Part shown: one piece after another, positions 34,101-46,100 of the stretch | How the letters are laid out: each line of letters begins with the position of its first letter | Numbering within the stretch: position 1 is the first letter of the stretch | NCBI GenBank assembly: GCA_011033025.1 | Contig: WFMF01000077.1 | Location: forward strand, 537,443 to 601,442 | Direction of reading: 5' to 3' | Length of the DNA: 64,000 bases | From: Beroe forskalii | Taxonomy: Eukaryota > Ctenophora > Nuda > Beroida > Beroidae | Translations under genes and position numbers: made by a program | Notes under the pieces: model-generated | The model's database searches: none | Told to the model about the DNA's origin: nothing | Seen by the model: only the letters and a program-made list of their open reading frames with translations

Positions 34101-37100
34101 GACCTAACCCGCTCAGGAGCACCTTAAAAACGCCTTAAAGGAGCTCATTGGGTTATACGGAATTTTAAGGTGGACCTTAAACTGCAGTTTGGGCCGTTTT
34201 AAGGAGCACCTAGGGCTAAAAGGTCGATCTTAACCTGTTGTGTAATCCCATAAATATTGCTCCGACGCTGAGTGTGACCACCAGCAACACGCATTGACAC
34301 GTGCTATTTAAAGGTTCTTGGGTGCGCATTCTTTCCAAGTTGTTGGTCTCAGTTCGTCTGTTCCCGCAATTTTGCTGAATTTCCACGTTTCGCATCAGAT
34401 CGTCTTTTTCTTCAAGAATGTTTATACTTGACGATGAAGCTCCATTAAGCTTCATATCACTTATGCACGTTGCCACATTATCAGCTGTGCACTTTTCTTG
34501 TCATCCAGTTATAAGCTGAGTAATCATCAAGAATTTGAAAGGAGTGATCCATGCACTTTCCACATTCCAGAACTTACAGTACTTGTATTGTAAACCTAGA
34601 CTTGCAATACAGACATCCTATTTCTCACCCTCCCAAAACCACGATTTCTGCAAACCCTCTTCAATGCCTTATTGTAAGACAAAAAGTTGTTGGGGAGGGA
34701 ATGATACTCGTGAATTTGTGCAGCACTTGTGATGTGCGTCTGTGTTACCCCCTGTCTGTGTTACCCTCCTGTCTGTGTTACCAACCTGTCTGTGTTACCC
34801 TCCTGTCTGTGTTACCCCCTGTCTGTGTTACCCACCTGTCTGTGTTACCAACTTGTCTGTGTTACCCACCTGTCTGTGTTACCCCCTGTCTGTGTTACCC
34901 ACCTGTCTGTGTTACCAACCTGCCCGGTGGTAAAGTTGCTTGGGTGGTTGCCAATCCTGGTTTTGGGCAAAACAACTTGGTTGCATGGCTGTCATGAGCA
35001 AGTGAGCCCAATAACATAATGAATTTTAATGCTGGTATAACAGTACACCGTATCAGGGGCTATGTACTTGGCACTTGCAGTGTGTGGACTTGTGGATGAC
35101 AATTAAATTTTGCTTGTTTTTTACATTTTACCAAATATTTGTTAACAAATAACAATTAATTATCACGGTACAATTGGCACAGTGGTTAAACATTATCATG
35201 TCGTAAATTTTAAAAGTTTACGTCTGCCTGCCGCAATGTTTTGTAAATGCTTCAGCATCCAGCAATCCACGAATTATAATTCGATTTTCATAGTCCCTCT
35301 CTCCGGCTCTCCTCACTTTGAAACACGAATCGTGGCTAACGCGTGATCTAGCTTTCATTTCCTTTGATGTTGTACGAGGTGGTTGCCAATAACTCAATTT
35401 ACATCTCAGGATAGCTATCCTGCTCTAGGATACCTATCCTGAGTGGAAGTAGGAGGTTGTGCAACCTAACGTTAAAGTAACAAATAAATTCCATGCAACG
35501 TGAAGTGGGTCTGTAGTGGCAAGGAAGTTGATTGAGTCACGTATATTGAGTACACTGTACCAGTGAGGGTAATGATACGGATGATAAATAATTATGAGGG
35601 ATATTATGTGGTGTGTATTTTTGGGGAGAAAGGAATGCTGCTGGAGAGAGCCACTGCTCCCAGCTCCAGTGCTCAAATGACAAGTGATGTGTTATGAATG
35701 AATTCACGGAGCAAATTAGCACTAGATAAATAACAGATAAATTTGAACTTTTTGTGGAGATTTTTCGAATTTGTTGCATTGTTGACCAAAAGTTGTTGCC
35801 CAACTAGGATATCAGGATAGGTTACTTTTTACCACCGGGCCAACCTGTCTGTGTTACCAAAATGTCTGTGTTACCCTCCTGTCTGTGTTACCCTCCTGTC
35901 TGTGTTACCCCCTGTCTGTGTTACTCTCCTGTCTGTGTTACCCTCCTGTCTGTGTTACCCCCTGTCTGTGTTACCCTCCTGTCTGTGTTACCCTCCTGTC
36001 TGTGTTACCATACTGTCTGTGTTACCCACCTGTCTGTGTTACCCTCCTGTCTGTGCTAACCCCCTGTCTGTGTTACCCTACTGTCTGTGTTACCCTCCTG
36101 TCTGTGTTACCCTCCTGTCTGTGTTACCAACCTGCCTGTGTTACCCCTGCCTGCGTTACCCTCCTGTCTGTGTTACCCCCTGCCTGTGTTACCCTCCTGT
36201 CTGTGTTACCCTCCTGTCTGTGTTACCCTCCTGTCTGTGCTAACCCCTGTCTGTGCTAACCCCCTGTCTGTGTTACCCTCCTGTCTGTGCTAACCCCCTG
36301 TCTGTGTTACCCTCTTGTCTGTGTTACCCTCCTGTCTGTGCTAACCCCCTGTCTGTGTTACCATCATGTCTGTGTTACCATCCTGTCTGTGTTACCCCCT
36401 GCCGGCGTTACCCTCCTGTCTGTGTTACCCTCCTGTCTGTGTTACCCTCCTGTCTGTGTTACCCCCTGCCGGCGTTACCCTCCTGTCTGTGTTACCCTCC
36501 TGTCTGTGTTACCCTCCTGTCTGTGCTAACCCCCTGTCTGCGTTACCCTCCTGTCTGTGTTACCCTCCTGTCTGTGTTACCCTCCTGTCTGTGCTAACCC
36601 CCTGTCTGCGTTACCCTCCTGTCTGTGTTACCATCCTATTCGTGTTGCTATAACCCTTTTGTTACTTCAGGTGTATCTGGACTATCTTTAACAAATACAG
36701 TTGAAACTCCTGTGGATGATACTGCTTCCATTCCGCTTTCGTGTGTTTTCACCGCAGCTTCTGATGTGCAATCAGTCGATTTCTATGTGGATACTAGCAG
36801 TACCGCCGTTGCAAGTTCCACAGCAGACACGACCAGTATAACGAAGGAGGCTGATAAATCGGGGGTGTACTCCTGCGTAGTGACCTACACAGATAGTACA
36901 TCGCTAACAGGAACAGACACGAGAAAGCTGTATTTTCGTGAAACAGTCGCGCACGATGCTGCTGTGACAGCGGGGAGCACAGCGACTTTATCGTGCGAAT
37001 TCCACGGCGATGAAACAAATACTATCGACTGGAAAAAAAGTGGAGCTGTGCTGGATAATAGTGACGCAGGAGTTACCGTAGACGAAGGGTCGTATGCTTC

Positions 37101-40100
37101 CTTCGTCAGGACCACCACAATCGAGATAGACACATCTGCAAGACCTTCCCCAGGATCGTACACTTGTGAGGCGGAATACAGGGATACCGCCACCGCAGCT
37201 TCGGGGACTGCCAACCTTTATATCTATGAAATCAGTGAGTTTATTACGTCGGATTGCTAAAATCTCGTTATGTCCCTAAAATTTGTTCAATGCCTCGAAG
37301 TTCATGTAATTACAAGCCGAGTTGTATCAGGTAACGTACTTTGACGATTACATTACCACGGCTGAAAACTCTATTGACCCCATTTTCTTCTATTTAAACC
37401 ATTATCTTACTTATAAACATGTAAACAACTTATCTAATTTATCTTAGTTTCAACATAAAATAACATTCACCATGCCAGTAGAGATTAATGTTTTGGTTAC
37501 ACCGTGAAAGACATTGAGTTACTGATAAGATATAACATCTTTTCTTCATTTTCTCAAAAACACATGAGGAAAAGCCACATGACACAAATGATGGACAAAA
37601 CTGTACATTTAGTTTCTGGTCCATCATGAAATTAAATAAACTAGTAAAATCGTGCGTTACGTGTTCTTATCACATAGCAATTTAACTTGTAAAAATTGGT
37701 GCAATAGCATATTTAACGCATGAATTTCTCTCAGCATCGTTTGTAACTTCGAAAGAGACAGCTGTGGAATCAGACAGGCTTGTGATAACTTGTACAGTGA
37801 CCCAACTGCAGAGTGGAGTAACACTAAATGTAGGCATGTAAGTATTAAAATACCCACTGACATGTAAACTACTTATTTAATCCTAAACAACTATAGACCT
37901 TCAAGTATTAAAATAACTATTAAACTAACTAGTGGTCTGTAAGTATTAAACTAAATATTGGGTCAGGGTTATGGTCACCTAATCCGTTATCGTAAAGGTG
38001 ACCGGTTAAATAAATAAGGTCAAATGAAAATTTATGACTTATACAGTGTTATTGAACTAAATAGTGCCATCAGCCATGTACAATTCACCTTATCGGACCT
38101 TGTGAGCTGATACGCTTATAACTTATTAAGTAATGGTTGTTCACAAATTTCAGATACCAGGGTGACAACGACGAAGCAGTTTCGAGTACGACGTCCACTA
38201 GTACGACCAGTCCGGTGACACTCCAGTATGATATCAATTCTGCTTCTGCCACGGATAACGGAGTTTACACCTGCAAGGTATGGTGACTTGATGAGGGGAG
38301 GCAGCCACAGGATGATAAGCCTCCTACAATATCGTCTTTATGATATCATCAGCATGCATATTCTTAACTGCATACTTTGATATAGTCCCCATATAGTACT
38401 TTTGAGGCTCAAACTTGCCACAGAAATCATTCTGTGGATTCGGCTTAACTTCGCTTCCGCACTCTAAATTATTAAAATTTCTCCAGCTGCCACGCAGTCG
38501 ATGTTAAAGTGGTATATAGATCCCTGCTCTGATTGGCATTTATGATCTATTTAACCGGCCCTTAAGGAGTCAAAAACAGCTTTGAGATTTTTTTTCAAGC
38601 GTTCAGGCGGTGGGGGGGTTCAAGCCAAATTTTTTGAAAAACACGTTTCTGATATCATGGTTGACCCAAAAGGTACACCCCGTGGGCCAACTTTTTGGCC
38701 GGGTTTGGTACCCCCAGACCCCTGACCCACTGGCGCCGCCGTGGCGCCGGCGCCAAAATTTGGTGCATTTTTTTTCAAAAACGACTTGTGTGGGGTCCAA
38801 TAACTCGGCCATTTTTGAGATATCGACTTCAAATTTTTATGGTAACTCAGGGGACCATTATCTATCGATTGCACGCCTACCAAACCCGGCCAAAAAGTTG
38901 GCCCACGGGGTGTACCTTTTAGGTTGACCATTATCCCAGAAACGTTATTTCCAAAAAATTGGCTTGGAACTCCCCCCCTTAATCGGCTTATACAGTGTTA
39001 AATTCACTCGAACGTAATTACATAACACGTGATTATGACCTAAATGACTAAATCATCATATAAGACCAGGAGTTGGTCTGTTAGACCCAAAAACGTATCC
39101 CAAGTAATATGATAAGTTTTTTTATATTGGCCATTTCAGAGCATAAAATCCATAATATGACAATCAAAAGAAATTGTTTTTCAAGGGGGCCGGTTAAATG
39201 GTTCAAAATGATTCATTTTTTGTCCATAGGGCGGCTAAATAGAGGCCAATAAGGTACCTTATCGTAACATAATTATCACGGACGTTAATTTCACGCTGAG
39301 CACCTCAACGTGAATATTAATGTCCGTGAAAAACTTTTCCGTGATACTCATGTCCGTGATTTTCAGATCCGGGAAATTTAAGTCCGGTACTTTCTCTTAA
39401 AATTTCTAGGGTAGAGACGCTAAAATTTTGACTTCATGTCTTTGAAATTTAAATGCACAAATAATAAAAATTTTAAGGAAATTATACTTCTTTTTCATGC
39501 TTAATACGGATATTTATTATGAAAAAAAATATGAAAAAATCTTCAATTCAAGTATTATTATCGTGGAACAAAATGCTAGAATGGGAAAAATCGAGCCAAA
39601 AATTTCGAATTTTATGTTGAAATTTGAAGTGGCAGGATCAAGCGTGAATATCAATGTCCGTGAAATTTTAGGTCCGTGAAACTAAAGTCCGTGATAATTA
39701 GCCTCACACCTACACATATGAAATAGCATCAAAATGTTTCAATACATTCTCGGAATTTGACGATATCAGATATCTGTCACGAGGAGAAAACTATAATAGC
39801 AATATTTTCTTAGGCATCATTCACCCCAACGACAGCCGTATCGGGACCTGAGCTGTCAGAAGAAATCAACCAGTACGTGAGAATGGCCACGGTCCCAGCG
39901 AGCACCGTGTACGTTATAGCCGATCAGACTGCCGTAATCCAATGTACATTCTACGGCGACGATGTGTTCGATACTGTCACCTGGACCAAGGACGGATCTG
40001 CAGTCGGCGGTTCGGTAACACTCGCCTCTCAACCTTACTCCACGGACACGTTCAGCCGGACGCACACTGCCACCATTGCCGGGTTTACCGACTCTGACGA

Positions 40101-43100
40101 GGGCTCCTACACCTGCTCCTCCACTCCCAGCTCTGGTGGTAATCAACTCACTGTCTCACAGACTGTCACATCAACCGGTCAGTATCTTCCTCAGTGATGG
40201 GTCTAATTTTAATGGGTTTTATTGTGCTTACTGAGTAGTCTCATGAAAACTGACTATTGTAATTGTTAGAATAGGTTGTATATAACTTCCCCTTTATGCC
40301 ACGTTATAATGTGACCGATAGAAATTACTAATTTCCACCACATCATGCGTTTTATGACATGTTTTAAGCGATATAAATATTTATGGGCATGCAGTCATTG
40401 ATGTTTATAAACACTCATAATTACGTCATGATACATTCCCCAGGCATTACGAGTCTGACATCATCCAAGGCGGTGGCTGCTGGTGGAGACACCATAAACC
40501 TTTCATGTGTTTTTGGTGCTTATAGTGGCGAGGGACTCCGGGTGATGTGGACCAAGGATTTCGAGGCTGTAACGAGCACGGACGGAGTGACCATAACACC
40601 ACAAACGTCAGGCAGTACTCTGACCATCCAGTCAGCCCGGGGATCTGACAATGGCGTGTACCGGTGTACGGTTTACTTCGGTACCTTTGCTTCTCAGTAC
40701 AGGGAAATCCTGCAGCTCGTGCAGGTTCTGGAGGCCTCCCCCACCCAGTACACTGCCGTTGGCCAAGGTGCGGTGATAACCTGTACTTTCTACGGGAGCC
40801 AGGTTGCAAGTCAGTCATGGAACAAACCTTCAACTGCAACTGCGTCAACATCCTCGCGAAGTACTTCCGTGCAGACAAGACCGATTAACTATGACGCAGC
40901 TGGCTCGTATTACATAACTGAGTATGAGCTCGATTATAGTAAGTTGTATAGAAATGACGCTGGGGTTTACGAGTGCGTCGGTTCCTTTGTTGGGGATACA
41001 GCAACTCAGATGACCAGTCAGACAGACCTTGTTTTGTTAGGTTAGTTATGAAACTTCATGACATCACTTCTCCCTTATTCAAAATCAATTTATTGTGTAC
41101 TCCTTTTTGAGACCTGCCTATCATCCACCACTTTTAAATTCTAAAAATTGAGATTAGTCAATTTTGAGGGTACTTATAAGTGTGTATTATAATTTACATG
41201 AGCGTATTCCCAGCGTATATTATTTCATGGCAGGTGCCGCTTTGAATGAAAGACAAAGTAATATGTTACTTCTCAGGTTACCCAACAATCATGAGGGTCG
41301 GCCCGTCACTTCCCGTGAAAGTGGGAACCTCTGTCACTTTCAAATGTTCCTTCGAAGCATTCGCTGGAGATAAAAGGACCACAGTATTCAATGTTGATGG
41401 AGAAAGCTTTATCAACTCTGATAATGATATTGGGTATACAGAATGGGAATATGTGGAAACGACAACATCGGCTTCGAATGGCGAATGGGGTTGTACCATA
41501 CGTTACATGAATATTGATATTGAAATTACATCTGATGATCTAGTTGATTTGTACGTTAGAGACGTTACTGGCACTGTTGACGTTTATGGCATATTAGATA
41601 CTAACTTTGACATTCAATGTCACTTTTACGGAGACCCAACTGGGGTTACTTCATGGTACAAAGACTCGTCAGGAAGTGCTCTGGTGGCAGGGGATAAGTA
41701 TAAAATCGTCAAAGGTACCAGTGATGGTTGGATGCGAACGGACACTTTGACTATCGTAGGACTGGAAGCAGGAGATGCAGGCACTTACACCTGTAGTGGA
41801 ACTTATATCTCTGATAACATTCCCATGGAGTTCAGCTCAAACCTTCAAGTCTCTGCTCAGGCACTAGTCAAATCTTTAACAAGAACACCCTCCGATCAGT
41901 ACGTAACAGATTATTCAACGGTCACTTTCACTTGCATTGTAGTTGATGGTGCTGGAAACTCAGGTACTAGGAATTGGTATGATGCCGATGGTAATACCAT
42001 CCCGCCGGCAGCTGTCACCCAGCTTTCAGTATCGCCACCCCAAGAGTTCAAATTCACTCAAATGATACAAGGAGCAGTTACCTGTGGGGTGGAATACCCG
42101 AATTATGGTGAAGTCAAGATGACCTCAGCCATCATAGTCCGGGCTGTAGAACTTCCGGCGTATAACTATGTCCTGTTTGGTGAAACTACAACCCTAACAT
42201 GCAAAGTGCACGGTGATTCACCAAAATCGGTAGAATGGCTATCGCCAGATAGCAAATTTACTCCAGATCCCGCTTCTAGCACCAGTGTGAAAACCAGTGA
42301 TTACCTAACCACGGTGACGTATACCATCACTGCAACCACTGCTCTTGGTACTTCAGCACAGGTTGCCTGTAAAGCTACGTACGATGATGATACTGAAATA
42401 ACATCAGCTGGGACATCAGTAATAATGGTCGGAGGGTCCGCTGCAATAAGTGAGTAGTCAAATTTCAGAACTAAATCAAAGAAAATCACTTATTTACGAA
42501 TCTGTTGTGTTTTGTGCCACGCTGATGTTGCGATTTGTGAGAACGCCCTCTGAAATTTCCTCGCGACCGCCATATCACATTTTCACGTACGTGATACTGT
42601 TCGAACAGTTGAACATGTACATTCTACATGCACAGTGCCTTGTGGCTCGAAAATTTCAGATTGTTTTTCATTTCTGGAACTCACAACACGTGTGTTATTG
42701 TTTATTGTACGTAATAACATGACTTGACGTCCCATACAGTAGATTTATAGGTGATCTTTTTCGTGGCGTCTGACGGATGTCCGATATCTTATCATAACAA
42801 TGCATTTTGAATCTGTATCTTGGGTCTCGAATTCATGCTGAGTGTATGGGTACCTTTCCTCAGGTCCCGCCACAAGTCTTGTCACCTGTAGAACATCTTC
42901 TTTGTTTCACGTATTTCATGAAAATGCAAATAACTTCAAGGACATAAATAATGAATCCTTGTTTCAGTTACACCAACGCTGACGATTGACACCACCTACC
43001 CTTCAAAAGGGGACACGGTTTCCTTTACCTGTACATTCTCCGCTGGTGTCCCTGATGGAGCGACTATCACACTTTACGTGGGAGATATTGATTGTAATAT

Positions 43101-46100
43101 TTGCAAAGACGAAGTGGATAGTGAAACAGTTACAAATGCCGCTTCAACTGCTGACTTTGCTGTAACTCTTGACTTCTTTGGACCTAAAAGATATTTCTGT
43201 GGTGTAGTTTACTCGGATTATGGAACTAAAGAAAGCAGCAAACTGCAAGTTAATGACCATCCTAAGCTTGGCCAGGTAGCGCAGTGGTTAGGGTATCATA
43301 CTTTCAATCGAGAGGTTGGTGGTTCGAATCCCGCGGCCGTACCTATCGTGCTAAGGCTGAAAACTCTCACCTAAGCAGTGAATAAATTATGGATTATACT
43401 TCCTTACTCGCCACTGGCTTGATTACACTTGAATCCTTCGATTCCTGTCATTGGCTGTTAAAGCTGTTGGAATAGAAGTAAAATCTTCAAAAAAGAATCG
43501 TACGTACCACAGATTCTTTCGAGTCTTTTCAAAACTTTGGAATGGGAATATAATCGACACACTTCATCAGCTTGAAGTTGCAATGCGCGCTGCTCATTTC
43601 ATTATATGAATTACGAATACTATAGGCCTCTTGTTTCCCTATGAGATGTAACCTCGGATTCTTTTTTCAAGTCAACGTTCGAGGTATCGACGTTGTTTAT
43701 ACAACATCGCCTGTCAGTTACTTTGCCGGAGAGTCATTGACATTGACCTGTAAATTTTATGGTGATGCATCTACATTTGGAAGTTGGACATATAATGGCG
43801 CTGATTTGTCGACGGATGCTACGGGCGCCTATGCCATTGACACTCAGGCATATGACCCTTCATCTTACAACCTGAAGTCAACTCTGACAATATCCGTTGG
43901 CATGAGTCCTTCGTTTAGTAAGCCATTCATTTGCAGTGCTACATACGATGCAGATTCTAGTCCTGTGACCAAAGAACAAACTCTTGCCCTGAAAAGTAAG
44001 TAAAAAATGCAATTTTTAGCGAACTTAGGCACATAGAAGTAGCATTTATTGTTGTTGGCATTTTTCGTTGCCATTTTCGGGCATTGTAAGTTAAACTCTC
44101 AGTAGTACAATCAACAATGCCATTGCAGGTATTTCTATTCGATCCACTGCCAGTGCTAACAAGGTAAACTCTGGAGTTTCTTTCAAGCTGGTATGCACTT
44201 TCACCCGGAATGGCCCCGCCGGCGTCCCCGCCATCCGATGGCTGAAAGACGGAGTGGATCTGACTGATAACGCTGACTACAGCAAGACGAATTGTGGTTG
44301 GTTCGGAGTCCTCCGATGTCTGACAGTGGTGTCCAGTAAATCAACGGGCGATAAATCAGGATTGTACACATGTGAGGCAACGTACCCCGACAACCGTGTG
44401 GGTTCCGCGAGTTTGATTCAATACGTTCAGCAGTTGAAGACTAATCCTGAGTACGTGTATGCGGCTACCGGGAGTACCGCCACTCTGACCTGTGAGGTGT
44501 ATGGGACCTTGGAACAGACGGTAACTTGGACTCACGAGGATGATGGAGTAATCCTTGACACGAACACGGACTACGAGATTGTGACGGGAATTGGAAGCAA
44601 CTTCAGAAGAATTGATGAGCTGGTAGTTAAATCTGTTAACGTTAACACTGGTGTAGATTATACTGTTGCTCTTGGAGTTGGGGTCGAGCCGCTTGTCTCA
44701 CGTTAGTTCCATCAATAGTTTAATGATTTTAAATGCAGCCGGTAGTGATGTTTCAAGTTTTTCTAACATGATTTTAGGTATATCAATTGATAATAAGACA
44801 ATATTTACTATCCGAGCTGATACAATGAGCTTTTTTCTGCCTTCTAACACATGTTAAACTTTCTACCGTGTAGTTTTTCTCCAAATTATTTACAATAACT
44901 ATACCACAGCTGATATAGTTGGGCAGCCGAGTTCGGCCTACGCAAAGGCCGGTGAAGAAACTGCTACCATGACTTGTTCAAGCACTCTTACTAATGTCGA
45001 TCAATCATCGCCTAATTTCAAATGGTATTTCGACGTCTATGGTTATATACCCGATGGTGATGTGACCAGTTCACGCAGTGAGTATTTTTCCCTCTTCAAT
45101 CGCGTTTTTGTAAAACAAAATCACGGTGAAAACGGTTGATTTTGTATAGAACACGTTGATTACTTTATACTCCAGAGTTCAGACACCGCATTTAAAGGGT
45201 GGGGGTTCAGGCCTGGAAATTAGGAAACACTATTTTGGGATAAGAGTTGTACAGGTCAAGTACCAACATCTCTCTTAGTTTGATGTATTTATGTATGTTG
45301 TTCACTTTTTCAGGTCAATACAAGCTTCAAGCTGCAAATACAAACTCATGTGACGATTACTACTCTTCTATCGAATTAGCTCAAACGTGCAGTTTAGCCG
45401 CCACAGAATTCAACATTCCGTACTCAACTGCAATCAACGACGCTACTCTACCTTACGGATGCATTCTATACAATTCAGAACTAGTAATGAACACGGCGAC
45501 GGACAACGCTGCCTCGCCATCGGCTCAACTTGTTTGTCTCACGAAAGGTGACTAAATATTTGATCTTGTAAAATCCCATTCTCTAGATTGTGTTTTTACG
45601 TCGTAACGTCTTTCGTCCTTTATAAACACATTTTAGGGTTCCCACTAGCAGTATGGTGATCCGTAACTTTCAATCTTATTGGATTTGTTTGATGCGGTAA
45701 AAAGAATTCATTCAATTTGAATTGTAGTGTTCAACATTTGCAGACGAGGTGCTGCGTAGCAGTGCCGAGTGAGCTGTGTATTCGCAGGCCCAAGGGGCCT
45801 GCTAGTCACTTATAATCCCTGGTAAGACATTCATTCGAGCAGGCTATGTGTACACCAGCGTTCTTACCATCAAGTACATTGACGACTCAGTGGTGACATT
45901 GGACTACCACTGCGTGTTTGTGATGACTACTAGCGGTCTTGAGAACTTCGCGTCAAATAGTGCAATCTTCTATCGTCTAGGTAACTTGTTTTCTCTCTAT
46001 CTCTCAAGAGTTTCATTGCAAACTGCTCTTATAAACTTCCTTCGAGTACCTTATGATATAATATTATTGGCCTCGAGAAACCTTTACAATTGTAGGTGGC

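Larger units (their letters stand above)
33376..36670. other. Intron 3, 3.3 kb of minisatellite and transposon
   Basis: Holds a 14-bp polypyrimidine minisatellite, a 17-bp minisatellite and a hAT-like insertion that splits the latter. A minus-strand frame at 34216-34476 with one hydrophobic run is noted among rejected items. Confidence 0.7.
38278..39813. other. Intron 6, with two MITEs
   Basis: Contains inverted-repeat elements at 38604-38984 and 39268-39700; the remaining sequence is AT-rich and without coding signal. Confidence 0.7.

Noticed and set aside
34216-34476. Minus-strand 86-codon ORF with one hydrophobic segment in intron 3
   Set aside because: It has a GTG start, no recognised homology and no splice partner; a nested gene cannot be excluded but is not supported.
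35851-36653. Several 65-130-codon Cys-Leu-Pro-rich ORFs
   Set aside because: Artefacts of a 17-bp minisatellite inside intron 3; all frames are open.
38603-38931. Four overlapping ORFs of 69-105 codons on both strands
   Set aside because: Produced by the inverted arms of a MITE; similar peptides appear on both strands.
40447-40878. 143-codon minus-strand ORF
   Set aside because: Shadow of receptor exon 8 on the other strand.
43270-43343. Functional tRNA gene
   Set aside because: A and B boxes are good, but acceptor and T stems do not pair and it continues into a dispersed repeat tail also found at 28105; it is a SINE head.
44640-44710. Frameshift pseudogene in Ig17
   Set aside because: Shifting the frame would recover a Cys but destroys the phase-1 donor; the unshifted frame joins exon 13 correctly, so substitution is likelier.
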